Positions 21,172-30,708 of a stretch of 60,355 nucleotides of DNA are shown piece after piece. Origin of the DNA: Smithella sp. (GTDB lineage: Bacteria; Desulfobacterota; Syntrophia; Syntrophales; Smithellaceae); assembly GCA_012522275.1 (NCBI GenBank), contig JAAYKU010000182.1, positions 1 to 60,355 of the forward strand, read 5' to 3'. Each line of letters starts with the position of its first letter. Positions within the stretch are counted from its first letter, which is position 1. The notes below the pieces were generated by a model that saw only the letters and a list, made by a program, of their open reading frames with translations, had not been told where the DNA came from and made no database searches. Position numbers and translations under genes: made by a program.

Positions 21172-21705
21172 TTAACTGTTTGTCTCGATATGACCGAAAC
21201 TGCCGTCATCGAGTCGATGAACCACGCTGACCTTATCTGACAGAGTGTCCCGGTAGACAAGAAAACGGGCCTTGCTCTCCTCCAGCTCGAGAATCGCTTC
21301 CTCCAGTGACATCGGCTTTAAGACGATTTTTCTTGTTTCCACTACTTTTGCAGTACCTTCGTCATCACCTTCCGTCCCTTCAGCATTTTTTTCACCCGCG
21401 TGACGGATACTCGCCGGCTTATGCTGCCTGTTCTTTTCCCGTTGTTTTTTAAGCTGTTTTTCGATTTTATCAATACAGTTGTCTACGGCCTGGTGAATAT
21501 CTTTTGCTTCTTCCCTGGCGTTAACATTCCAGCCGTTGGCGCTTAAATTTATCTCTACGACATTTCTGAATTTTTCAGTGGAAAGGACAATATGTGCTTC
21601 GGCGGGCGTGTCTAGATATTTTTTTAATTTGGCAATGCGTTCCTCAACGTAAGTTTTTTGCCAGTTCTCACCGTCACCAGTCCTGAACGTCACAGAAATA
21701 TTCAT
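21172..21705 (-). CDS. hpf: Ribosome hibernation promoting factor, long form
   Basis: MNISVTFRTGDGENWQKTYVEERIAKLKKYLD; C-terminal KPMSLEEAILELEESKARFLVYRD dimerisation domain. Confidence 0.92.
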   Translation of the reverse strand: MNISVTFRTGDGENWQKTYVEERIAKLKKYLDTPAEAHIVLSTEKFRNVVEINLSANGWNVNAREEAKDIHQAVDNCIDKIEKQLKKQREKNRQHKPASIRHAGEKNAEGTEGDDEGTAKVVETRKIVLKPMSLEEAILELEESKARFLVYRDTLSDKVSVVHRLDDGSFGHIETNS

Positions 21706-21851
21706 TCTTTTACCTCCCTGTTTGAATAGTGCAGCCGCTTTTTCCGTTCATTCCGGCAGCAAAGGTTAAGTCGTATAGTAGCGTCCAAACCAAATGTCAA
21801 CCGGAATCTCGCACTGTGCCATAAATAAATCGCCACCTTGCGCTATTGACT

Positions 21852-23321
21852 TTAAAAATATTGCTTCCGTTTGGACGAGGACAATATCCCCATCATTTCA
21901 CGGTATTTGGCAACTGTACGCCTTGCTATATCAATTCCTTTGGCATGGAGCAGATCAACAATTTCAAAATCGCTGTAGGGCTTTTTGGGATCCTCCCCGG
22001 CAATGATATTGCTGATTTCCGCTTTCACGCTTTTTGAGGCTATGCTTTCGCCGGAGGTTTTCTGTATCGAGCTGCCGAAGAAATATTTCATTTCAAAAAT
22101 ACCGCGGTGCGAGTGCATATACTTGTTGGTCACCACGCGGCTGATGGTCGATTCATGCATCTCCACGTCATCCGCCACATTTCTCAGGACCAGCGGTTTG
22201 AGGTGCTTGATTCCTCTGTCAAAAAAATCCTTCTGGTGCTTAACGATGCTTTCGGCGACTTTATAAATGGTTTTCTGCCTCTGTTGAATGCTTTTTATCA
22301 GCCAGGTGGCGGACTGCACCTTGTCGCGAATGTACTTTTTACCGTCTTCCTCTTCCTCACCGCGTCCGCCGACACCGGCCATGATTTCGCGATAGAAATT
22401 GCTGATTCTCAAACGGGGCATGCCGTCGTCATTGAGAACTATTTTATAATCGTCGCCGGATTTCACCACGTACACATCGGGAATGATAGTCTGAACTTTC
22501 TCTTCCGAATAAACAGCCCCGGGGCGCGGGTCCATTTTGCTGATGAGCATGACCGCGGCTTCTACGTCACGCAGGGGAACTTTCAGCCTTCTGGCAATGT
22601 GTACATAATTTTTCAGCTCAAGCTCCTTGAGATGGTCCCGGATAATGACCTCCAGAAGCGGATTTTCCTGCGCCATCATACCGGCTTGTATCAGCAGACA
22701 TTCCTGAAGGTTACGCGCGGCCACGCCGGGAGGGTCAAACTCCTGAACCTTTTCCAGAACCTCTTCCACGTACTCCCGAGTGACATTTTCCAGACCGGCA
22801 ATTTCCGCCACGGTCGCACACAGATAACCATTGTGATCAAGGTTGCCGATAATCTGAGCCCCGACACGCACTTCTTCATCGTCAAAGGGTGAGAGCTTCA
22901 TCTGCCACATCAGGTGTTCGGTCAGAGAAGGACTCTGCGTCAGAATATTTTCCAGCGTCGGGGGCTCACCGTCTGCTCTGTTGTAGGAAACGCCGACCGG
23001 CCCGTAGTCCTCCAGGTAATTATTCCAGTCGAACTCCTCGCGACCGTCCCCCTCACCGGTCAGCTCCGCCGTATGCTCCGGCGCCTTGCTCTCTTCTTTT
23101 TCTATGGATTGAACATCGTCGCCCGCCTCGGCGCTTATCTCTTCCGGCGTGCTCTCATCTTGCGCAACTTCTTCCAAAAGAGGATTCTCTTCCATCTCCT
23201 GGTTGATTGTGTCAACCAGCTCCTGGCGCGACAGTATCAGAAGCTTGATCGCCTGCTGCAGTTGAGGCGTCATAATCAGCTGCTGAGAGAGCTTCAAATT
23301 CTGTTTTAATTCGAAAGCCAT
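21852..23321 (-). CDS. rpoN: RNA polymerase sigma-54 factor
   Basis: LKLSQQLIMTPQLQQAIKLL; C-terminal RpoN box ARRTVAKYREMMGI. Confidence 0.96.
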   Translation of the reverse strand: MAFELKQNLKLSQQLIMTPQLQQAIKLLILSRQELVDTINQEMEENPLLEEVAQDESTPEEISAEAGDDVQSIEKEESKAPEHTAELTGEGDGREEFDWNNYLEDYGPVGVSYNRADGEPPTLENILTQSPSLTEHLMWQMKLSPFDDEEVRVGAQIIGNLDHNGYLCATVAEIAGLENVTREYVEEVLEKVQEFDPPGVAARNLQECLLIQAGMMAQENPLLEVIIRDHLKELELKNYVHIARRLKVPLRDVEAAVMLISKMDPRPGAVYSEEKVQTIIPDVYVVKSGDDYKIVLNDDGMPRLRISNFYREIMAGVGGRGEEEEDGKKYIRDKVQSATWLIKSIQQRQKTIYKVAESIVKHQKDFFDRGIKHLKPLVLRNVADDVEMHESTISRVVTNKYMHSHRGIFEMKYFFGSSIQKTSGESIASKSVKAEISNIIAGEDPKKPYSDFEIVDLLHAKGIDIARRTVAKYREMMGILSSSKRKQYF

Positions 23322-23348
23322 GTCCTACCGTCGCAATTGTAAAAGTTC

Positions 23349-24071
23349 TTACAGACAGAAATCCTCGCCGAAATATATTTTTCTGGCCAGCTCGCTTTGA
23401 GCGATCACTTCCGGCTCGCCTTGCACAAGGATCGTTCCCTCATTGACAATGTAAGCCCGGCCGCAGCAACAGAGTGTTTCCCTTACATTGTGGTCGGAAA
23501 TGATAATCCCGATTCCTTTGTTTTTCAGCTTTTCAATTATCTTCTGTATATCCGCCACCGCCAGCGGGTCGATGCCGGCAAAAGGTTCGTCCAGAAGGAT
23601 GTACTTCGGCGATGTGACCAGCGCCCGCGTGATTTCCACCCTTCTTCTTTCTCCGCCGGAAAGCGAATAGGCGTAATTTTTTGCCAAAGCGCTCAAATCC
23701 AGCTCGCCCAAAAGTTCTTTGAGTCTTTGCTGCCTTTCACCCGCACTTATATCAAGTGTTTCCAGAATAGCCAATATGTTTTCTTCCACTGTCAGTTTCC
23801 GGAAAACAGACGGCTCCTGCGGAAGATAATTCAGCCCCCGGCGCGCCCGTTTATACATCGGAAAGCCGCTGATATCCTCGCCGTCGAGAAAAATCGCCCC
23901 CCCGTCCGGTTTGATCAGGCCGACAATCATGTAAAATGTCGTCGTCTTTCCCGCTCCGTTGGGCCCCAGAAGACCGACGACCTCCCCCGGCGAAATGGTC
24001 AGGTCGATCTGATTGACCACTTTGCGTTTATTGTAAATTTTAATTAAGCCCTTGGCCTCTAAATGACTCAT
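23349..24071 (-). CDS. lptB: LPS export ABC transporter ATP-binding protein
   Basis: GLLGPNGAGKTTTFYMIVGL, YLPQEPSVFRKLTVEENI, YSLSGGERRRVEITRAL. Confidence 0.95.
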   Translation of the reverse strand: MSHLEAKGLIKIYNKRKVVNQIDLTISPGEVVGLLGPNGAGKTTTFYMIVGLIKPDGGAIFLDGEDISGFPMYKRARRGLNYLPQEPSVFRKLTVEENILAILETLDISAGERQQRLKELLGELDLSALAKNYAYSLSGGERRRVEITRALVTSPKYILLDEPFAGIDPLAVADIQKIIEKLKNKGIGIIISDHNVRETLCCCGRAYIVNEGTILVQGEPEVIAQSELARKIYFGEDFCL

Positions 24072-24661
24072 TTGCCTTTAGCATCCTGACTGTTAACCGG
24101 TGCCGGATTATTTTTCCCCTGCGGGTGAATGATTGCCGTAACTCTTTGCGCATCCTCCCCTTCGCATTTGACCACCTCGCCGCGATTTTCATTGACGTAA
24201 ATAATAACCTTGCACCCACTGACCGTATTTTCCCCCTGCTTCAAAACCGGCCGTCCCGTCATCACAAACCGTGCGGCTGCGTGGCTATAAACCGCCTCTT
24301 CACCCGTTGCCGAAAGATCTTTTTGTGTGATAATGACATTGCCCCCGGCTTCGATTCTGTCAAGATCACCCGCCGTCTGAAGTTCCCTGCCGGCGACCTT
24401 TTCCGTCTTTCCTTCCGCTCTTTTATAATAAACTGTGAGACGATCTGTTTTCAAGGTAATGTCACCTTGCCGGGCGACGGCGTTACCCGAAAAAACAATC
24501 GTCTTTTTTTCCTGATAGGCCTCCATTTTGTCGGCGACAATTTCAATCGGCTCATTTTTTCGCAGCGCCTGATTGCGCTCCGCAATCATATCTGTCTGCG
24601 CGGATGCATGCGACGCAAGAAGAATCAGACAGACAAAAAAATATATCACTTTTATTTTCAT
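24068..24661 (-). CDS. lptA: LPS transport periplasmic protein
   Basis: EPIEIVADKMEAYQEKKTIVFSGNAVARQGDITLKTDRLTVYY OstA/LptA signature. Confidence 0.9.
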   Translation of the reverse strand: MKIKVIYFFVCLILLASHASAQTDMIAERNQALRKNEPIEIVADKMEAYQEKKTIVFSGNAVARQGDITLKTDRLTVYYKRAEGKTEKVAGRELQTAGDLDRIEAGGNVIITQKDLSATGEEAVYSHAAARFVMTGRPVLKQGENTVSGCKVIIYVNENRGEVVKCEGEDAQRVTAIIHPQGKNNPAPVNSQDAKGK

Positions 24662-24673
24662 AAATTTCTCTGC

Positions 24674-25228
24674 TTACCTGATGCTGGCTTTGACGCCGGA
24701 AGAGAGGGCGAGCTCCCCTTTGTCAATAAAAATGGACAGACCAGCACCCTGAACCCTGATCCTTTCACTTTCCATGACAACAGGCGCATCCGTATAGATT
24801 TTTTTCATCGAGTCACTGTATTTCAGATAATCAGTGGAAAATTTTTCTCCTGAGTCCGCCGTGATCACCACGTGGCCTGTGATCTCCAAATCCTTTTTAT
24901 CCGTGAGCATCTCCCCGCGGTCACCTGTCATGACAAATACCTTACCGTCGGGTGCCGTCAACTTCACCCAAACCTGATCGAATATTGCAAGGTTATGTTT
25001 TTTTTCATATTGAGCCGTATTTGATTTGACTTCCCAGCGCATATTGTCCCGGCCCACCTCCGTAAAAACAAAATTTTCAATGCGCACATCCGCCTCGCCA
25101 GGCAATATTTTAATGATATTGGCTTTCTTTCCACCTGTGCCATCCAGTACAAGGAAAGCCAGAAATGCCCCCAGTGAAATAACCGCCAGGATCAGAATTA
25201 TCAATTTTTTTTTCTTATTCAGCTTCAT
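24674..25228 (-). CDS. lptC: LPS export protein LptC (start revised to 25228)
   Basis: MKLNKKKKLIILILAVISLGAFL TM helix and DUF1239-like beta-jellyroll repeat; located upstream of lptA. Confidence 0.85.
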   Translation of the reverse strand: MKLNKKKKLIILILAVISLGAFLAFLVLDGTGGKKANIIKILPGEADVRIENFVFTEVGRDNMRWEVKSNTAQYEKKHNLAIFDQVWVKLTAPDGKVFVMTGDRGEMLTDKKDLEITGHVVITADSGEKFSTDYLKYSDSMKKIYTDAPVVMESERIRVQGAGLSIFIDKGELALSSGVKASIR

Positions 25229-25268
25229 CTTTACTTTCGGATCGGCAATTTTGTTGCCTCTTTGTCCT

Positions 25269-25297
25269 TCTATATCACCCGGCCCTGCCTGTGTAAA
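25269..25297 (-). promoter_or_regulatory. Putative sigma-70 promoter driving lptC-lptA-lptB
   Basis: Minus strand TTTACA-N17-TATAGA with extended -10 (TGa TATAGA), located between the gdx-like gene and lptC. Confidence 0.5.
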
Positions 25298-25345
25298 GCA
25301 ATTCGGAAACAAGGCGGCGACTTTGTAAAACGCTCGTACGTTGCG

Positions 25346-25669
25346 TTAAACGGAAAGGCGAAGACCTATCACACCTGTGACAATCAGGAGAAAAGACAAT
25401 ACTCTCATCATGGATGCCGGGTCATGAAACGCGAAAACACCGATGAGAAAAGTGCCGGCCGCACCGATCCCCGTCCAAACCACATAGGCTGTACCGATGG
25501 GAAGCTCTCTTTGCGCCAGCCACAAAAACACACCACTTAATGCCATACACACAGCCGCCATCAGTATGAAAGCGACACGGTGTGAAGTGGTCTGAGACAG
25601 TTTAAAACCAAGCGGCCAGCCGATTTCCAGGACACCCGCGATCAACAAATAAGTCCAGGCAAGTTTCAT
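25346..25669 (-). CDS. SMR family transporter, SugE/Gdx (guanidinium exporter) type
   Basis: IAGVLEIGWPLGFKLSQ, LPIGTAYVVWTGIGAAGTFLIGV; four TM helices. Confidence 0.85.
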   Translation of the reverse strand: MKLAWTYLLIAGVLEIGWPLGFKLSQTTSHRVAFILMAAVCMALSGVFLWLAQRELPIGTAYVVWTGIGAAGTFLIGVFAFHDPASMMRVLSFLLIVTGVIGLRLSV

Positions 25670-25695
25670 CTTAATTTCCGTTACAGCTAAACAAT

Positions 25696-26241
25696 TTATT
25701 TGAGTGCAAATTCCGTAAATTCATAACGGGCGGCCACCTCCGGCCAGAAGCCCTGTGCAACAAGCAGCAGTTCGCAGATTTCACGCACTGCGCCGCGCCC
25801 TCCCTTGTTGACGGTTACATAATCCGCGATTTTTTTGACCATTTCGTCCGCGTCGGCGACGGCAACCGCAAAACCCGCCATTTTCAATACCGGGATGTCA
25901 ACAATATCATCTCCTGCATAGGCTACATCATCCGGCAAGAGATTGTTTTTGTGCAGGATCTGCCCGAAGATCTCCTTCTTGTTGAGCGCTCCCTGGTAAA
26001 CTTCAGTTATTTTCAAGTCGCGCGCCCGGTGTTCCACCACCGGGGAAGTTCTCCCGGTAAGAATGGACACGCTGATTCCGTGGCGCTGCACCAGAACCAG
26101 TCCGTGCCCGTCGCGAACATTGAAAACCTTCGATTCGCGACCTTCAGAGTCCATGATGATGCCTCCGTCGGTCATCACCCCGTCTATGTCCAGCATCAGC
26201 ATTTTTATTTTTTTGAGCTTCTCCAGAATTTTGTTATCCAT
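25696..26241 (-). CDS. kdsC: 3-deoxy-D-manno-octulosonate 8-phosphate phosphatase (start revised)
   Basis: MLMLDIDGVMTDGGIIMDSEGRESKVFNVRDGHGL; ORF-track N-terminus (26400) is an overextension. Confidence 0.92.
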   Translation of the reverse strand: MDNKILEKLKKIKMLMLDIDGVMTDGGIIMDSEGRESKVFNVRDGHGLVLVQRHGISVSILTGRTSPVVEHRARDLKITEVYQGALNKKEIFGQILHKNNLLPDDVAYAGDDIVDIPVLKMAGFAVAVADADEMVKKIADYVTVNKGGRGAVREICELLLVAQGFWPEVAARYEFTEFALK

Positions 26242-26312
26242 CTTGTTCCTTTTGAATTTCTTTTGGCTCACGATCCACACGCTCTGAGCGGTAAATCCTG
26301 ATTTGTAATCTG

Positions 26313-27134
26313 CTAACTTTTTACCACCTCGTCTATCGCCTTGAGTTGTGTCAACAACTTCTCCAGCGAACTCAAATAAACTGAATTTGCCCCGTCGCAA
26401 AGAGCCTGCGGGGGGTCTGGGTGCACTTCCATGAATATTCCATCCACACCGGCTGCAACAGCCGCCCGGGCAAGATAAGGAACCATCTCACGCTGGCCGC
26501 CTGATGCCGTACCGGCGCCGCCGGGCAGTTGCACGCTGTGAGTTGCATCGAAAATAACCGGATAGCCCATCTGCCTCATAATGGGCAGGGCGCGCACGTC
26601 GAAGACCAGATTATTGTAGCCGAAAGAAGCGCCGCGTTCGGTAATGAGCATATCGTCCATCCCGACTGACTTGATCTTCCCGATGATGTTGGCAACATCC
26701 CAGGGGGCCAGAAACTGCCCCTTCTTGACGTTGATTATTTTCGCCTGTCGGGCAACCTCCAGGACAAAATCAGTCTGACGGCACAAAAAGGCGGGTACCT
26801 GCATTATGTCGAGCACGGCCGCGGCCTCGTCTATTTCCTCGAAGCGATGCACATCGGAAATAACCGGCACATCCGCCTCTTTTTTTATTTTTTCCAGCAT
26901 CTTCAATCCACCCGTCAATCCCGGTCCGCGGTACGAATTTATGGAGGTGCGGTTTGCTTTGTCATAAGAGGCTTTGAAGACAAAAGGTATTTTCAGCTTC
27001 GCGGTCAGCTCCTTCAAGTACACGGCGATTTGCATGGCTGCCGTTTCGTTTTCCAGCACACAAGGACCGGCGATCAGTATAAAACCTGCCCCGCCCCCTA
27101 TTGCAAAATCATTGAGTTTAACCTGCTTCATCAT
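26313..27134 (-). CDS. kdsA: 3-deoxy-8-phosphooctulonate synthase
   Basis: FILIAGPCVLEN, FKASYDKANRTSINSYRGPG, FDATHSVQLPGG. Confidence 0.96.
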   Translation of the reverse strand: MMKQVKLNDFAIGGGAGFILIAGPCVLENETAAMQIAVYLKELTAKLKIPFVFKASYDKANRTSINSYRGPGLTGGLKMLEKIKKEADVPVISDVHRFEEIDEAAAVLDIMQVPAFLCRQTDFVLEVARQAKIINVKKGQFLAPWDVANIIGKIKSVGMDDMLITERGASFGYNNLVFDVRALPIMRQMGYPVIFDATHSVQLPGGAGTASGGQREMVPYLARAAVAAGVDGIFMEVHPDPPQALCDGANSVYLSSLEKLLTQLKAIDEVVKS

Positions 27135-27146
27135 AAGCTCCTGTTT

Positions 27147-29150
27147 TTATTTTTTCTCCTTCATCAACTCAATACGCAGACGGGGGATCCGCGGGGCCAC
27201 CTTTGTCTGGGGATTGATCTCATAGGCACTCCTGTAGGCTTTCAGGGCCTCCTTATAAAGTCCTTTTTGTTCATAAGCCAGACCTAAATTTGCGTAGATT
27301 TCGTCATCTTCCCGGTCATACTTGAGCGCCATTAAATAATTCTCGATGGCCTTGTCCCAGTTTTTAGCGGCGCCATGAGCATATCCCAGACTGAAATATG
27401 AGGACGCTTTCCCCGGTTCCAGCTTCACTATCTGCTGATAATATTTTACGGCCTCGGCAAATTGCTTTTTTCTTAAATAATAGCCGGCGATGTAGGCAGA
27501 TGTTTTTTTGTCCGGCGGCGATATTTTTTTATAGTAATTCACTGCCTCTTTTTCTTTGCCGAGCTGCTCATAGGTATAGGCCAGATTGGCATACAGGGTT
27601 TGATCTTTTACGCCCAGTTTTACAGCTTTTTCGTAGCAGCGCGCCGAGTCGGCGTGTTTTTTCAGCTCCCCGTAGGCATAGGCGAGCCTGACGAAAATAT
27701 CCGGCTTTTGTGGAAATTTTCGCCCCAGCTTTTCCAGATAGCCCGTGGCCTGCCCGTAGTTTTTGCTCTGGAATGTAAGCTCCGCCAGGCGCGTCAGGGC
27801 ATCGTCATCTGCAGGATTCTTTGTCAATACATACTGATACTCCCTGACGGCATCGGCCGTCATCTTCCTTCTTTCATAAGCCGCGCCGAGATTGAAATGG
27901 ATAACCGGATCATCAGGCGACAAAGCCAGGGCTTTTTTCAGATACTTCATCTCTTCGTCGCGCCTGCCCAGCCCGGCACTGGCGGTGGCCATGTTCGCGT
28001 AGGCGGCCGCGTCGCCGGGACTGTTTTGAATCACTTTCGCGTATGCTTCCAGTGCCTGGCGGTATTTTTTATCCTTGAGATAGACATCTCCCAGACCGCG
28101 CCACGCGGCCGCGTCAGCCGGCGCGTTTTGCACAACGTGCAGATACTGCTCAATTGCGGCGTCTTTCCGGCCGGCGCGCTCGTAGGCTCCGGCCAGAAGC
28201 AGCCGGAGGCCGTCATTTCCGGGATCCGCCTGCAGCGCCTGCCTGTAATAGTCCACCGCCTTTCCCCAGGTGTTTTTCCGTCCGTAGGCCTGCCCCAGAA
28301 GGGCAAAGGCATCGGCGTCATGTTTTCCGTTTTCGAGAAGACCGGACAAAATCTCAACCGCCTGCTGCATGCGACCACTGTGAATGTACGAGCGGGCCAG
28401 GTCTTTAATAACGCCACTGTCGCCGGGAGTCAGGCGCAGGATGTCTTCATAGACCGCCGCCGCCTCGGCAGCGCGGTTTTGCTTCAGGTAGAGCCCTGCC
28501 AGCACCCGGCGCACACCCGCATCTTCTGTATTTTGCGCTGCCACTTTTTTCAATGATCTGATGCTCTCTTCGGGCGATTTGAACTTTTCTGCAAATCTGA
28601 GCCAATCCTGTGGCGTGATGATGACCCGCAGCGGAATCAGGCCGATTCTTTCCTGTTTATAATAGACGGAAATCTTGTAGGCACCCGACGCCTTGCCCTC
28701 CATATCCATAGCGTCGCCTTGCATGATACCGCTGACAAAGTCCATACCCTTGAGCAAAATGCCCATATGATTGCCCTGGTCACCGATCCCCTCAACCGTC
28801 GCGCCCGTGTATTTTCCCTTCAGATCATCGCTGACGACGGTTTTAATGATAAACTCATCGCGATAGGTTATCTCCAGAGGAACGCCTTCGTCAAAACGCA
28901 TGTCCTTGCCGTTTTTCTCAATAAGGAGATGATAAAATTGTGGTTTTCCTTTCAGAACGTAATAGGAAAAGGCTCCTTCGACGCGGCGCGCCGCCGACAG
29001 GCCGGCAGACAGATCCGCCGGACGAAAATATGCATACAACGCCGCCAGCAAAACAACTGCCGCGACCAGCATGAGGACGACAGGCGTCTTTTTGCCGCCC
29101 GCCCTTCGGTCCGGCCGATCTTTTTTATTGTCTGCATAAATCCTGGGCAT
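27147..29150 (-). CDS. Membrane-anchored TPR-repeat protein (start revised to 29150)
   Basis: MPRIYADNKKDRPDRRAGGKKTPVVLMLVAAVVLLAALYAYF then about 10 TPR units; upstream part of the ORF lies antisense-in-frame over xerD. Confidence 0.85.
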   Translation of the reverse strand: MPRIYADNKKDRPDRRAGGKKTPVVLMLVAAVVLLAALYAYFRPADLSAGLSAARRVEGAFSYYVLKGKPQFYHLLIEKNGKDMRFDEGVPLEITYRDEFIIKTVVSDDLKGKYTGATVEGIGDQGNHMGILLKGMDFVSGIMQGDAMDMEGKASGAYKISVYYKQERIGLIPLRVIITPQDWLRFAEKFKSPEESIRSLKKVAAQNTEDAGVRRVLAGLYLKQNRAAEAAAVYEDILRLTPGDSGVIKDLARSYIHSGRMQQAVEILSGLLENGKHDADAFALLGQAYGRKNTWGKAVDYYRQALQADPGNDGLRLLLAGAYERAGRKDAAIEQYLHVVQNAPADAAAWRGLGDVYLKDKKYRQALEAYAKVIQNSPGDAAAYANMATASAGLGRRDEEMKYLKKALALSPDDPVIHFNLGAAYERRKMTADAVREYQYVLTKNPADDDALTRLAELTFQSKNYGQATGYLEKLGRKFPQKPDIFVRLAYAYGELKKHADSARCYEKAVKLGVKDQTLYANLAYTYEQLGKEKEAVNYYKKISPPDKKTSAYIAGYYLRKKQFAEAVKYYQQIVKLEPGKASSYFSLGYAHGAAKNWDKAIENYLMALKYDREDDEIYANLGLAYEQKGLYKEALKAYRSAYEINPQTKVAPRIPRLRIELMKEKK

Positions 29151-29158
29151 TGAGTTTT

Positions 29159-30046
29159 CTAACCCCTCGGATGAAATTTCCTGTGTACTTGCCTGAGACG
29201 CTCTTTGGTCACATGGGTGTAAATCTGGGTCGTGGAAATGTCGGCATGACCCAGCATAACCTGTACGGCCCGTAAATCCGCCCCCCCTTCCAGAAGGTGG
29301 GAGGCGAATGAATGCCGGAATGTATGCGGATGAACATTTTTTTGCAAGCCCGCTTTTTGCGCGTAACCGCCGATAATTTTCCACAGTCCCTGGCGGGTAA
29401 AGGCGCGACCGAAACGGTTGAGAAACAAAACGTCTGTCGTTTTTGATTTCATAAACACAGGCCTGGCTTCTTCAATATAACGGCGGACACAATCGTAGGC
29501 CTTTTTACCGACAGGTACAACCCTCTCCTTGCTGCCTTTTCCCATGACCACCAGGAAACCTGCCTGCCAGTTGATGCTGTTCATGGTCAATCCCGCGAGT
29601 TCCGAAACACGAAGCCCCGTGGCATAAAGAAGCTCGAGCATCGCCTTGTCGCGCAGGCCGGCCGGAGTCTCGCCGGAAGGCTGCGCAAGGACCAGGTTCA
29701 TTTCCTCGCGGCTGAGTGTGTCGGGAAGCCGCATCCAGACTTTGGCTCGCTCGATGTCGGCCAGAGGTGATTCGTCCACCACTTTTTCTTCTACGAGATA
29801 GTTGTACAATCCCCTCAAAGCGGCAAGCGAGCGGTTCATGGAGTTCGCCGCCAACCCCTCGTCTTTGAGGTGTATGAGAAACTCTATCACGGTTTGCGCG
29901 TTGACAAAGCTCACATCCGTCAGGCCTTTTTTCTCCAAAAAAGAAAGATAGCGGTGCAGGTCCCGCCGGTAGGCCTCCAGCGTGTTGTCGGAGGCGCCTT
30001 TTTCAATGAGAAGGTAATTGAGATATCTGTCTGACATGGCGCGCAT
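29159..30046 (-). CDS. xerD: Site-specific tyrosine recombinase XerD
   Basis: LLYATGLRVSELAGLTM, HTFRHSFASHLLEGGADLRAVQVMLGHADISTTQIYTHV. Confidence 0.93.
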   Translation of the reverse strand: MRAMSDRYLNYLLIEKGASDNTLEAYRRDLHRYLSFLEKKGLTDVSFVNAQTVIEFLIHLKDEGLAANSMNRSLAALRGLYNYLVEEKVVDESPLADIERAKVWMRLPDTLSREEMNLVLAQPSGETPAGLRDKAMLELLYATGLRVSELAGLTMNSINWQAGFLVVMGKGSKERVVPVGKKAYDCVRRYIEEARPVFMKSKTTDVLFLNRFGRAFTRQGLWKIIGGYAQKAGLQKNVHPHTFRHSFASHLLEGGADLRAVQVMLGHADISTTQIYTHVTKERLRQVHRKFHPRG

Positions 30047-30149
30047 AAGAAGTTTCTACGCAAATACTACTGTTATGTAAAGTTTTTTTGTTGACATCGC
30101 CTTACAATTTAGTAGAAGAAAACCATCTCTGTAAAAGCGGAGGAGAGCT

Positions 30150-30599
30150 ATGAAAAAAATTGTCATTGCCGGTGACCACGGCGCGCTTGAATTGAAAGAC
30201 ACGCTCGTCGCTTTCCTGAAAAAAAAATATTTTTCAGTAAACGATCTGGGAACGTTCGGCAGCTCTTCCGTCGATTACCCGGACATGGCTAAAGTCGCCT
30301 GCGATGAATTCAACAAGGGTGGCTACAAATTCGGCATATTGCTTTGCGGCACGGGTATCGGCATTTCCATTGCGGCCAACAAAATAAAGGGCATCCGCTG
30401 CGCCCTGGTCCATAATCTTTTTACTGCGGAAATGGCCAAAGCACACAATAATGCCAACTTCATCGCCTTCGGCGGCCGTGTCCGGTACGACGTCCCGGTT
30501 ACGGAAATGATCGAAAAGTTCATCAGCACTTCCTACGAGGCAGGACGCCACGAAGCGCGCATCGCCAAGATAAACGCACTGGAGAATAACTGCTCCTGA
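30150..30599 (+). CDS. rpiB: Ribose 5-phosphate isomerase B
   Basis: IAGDHGALELKD, GILLCGTGIGISIAANKIKGIRCALV. Confidence 0.95.
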   Translation: MKKIVIAGDHGALELKDTLVAFLKKKYFSVNDLGTFGSSSVDYPDMAKVACDEFNKGGYKFGILLCGTGIGISIAANKIKGIRCALVHNLFTAEMAKAHNNANFIAFGGRVRYDVPVTEMIEKFISTSYEAGRHEARIAKINALENNCS

Positions 30600-30708
30600 G
30601 GCCGCCTTCTGATTCCGGCTGCACAATCGGCTCGACACAAACCACGACATTTGCCCCGGCAGATACTTGTCCGGAAAAACCCTTAGCCGGTCATTTCCCG
30701 AAGCGCCG

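Noticed and set aside
27600-28556. 318-aa plus-strand ORF
   Set aside because: Antisense to the TPR-repeat protein; repeats on the coding strand explain it.
29151-29384. N-terminal extension of the TPR ORF in the ORF track
   Set aside because: Overlaps xerD coding sequence on the same strand in another frame; real start with TM helix is at 29150.
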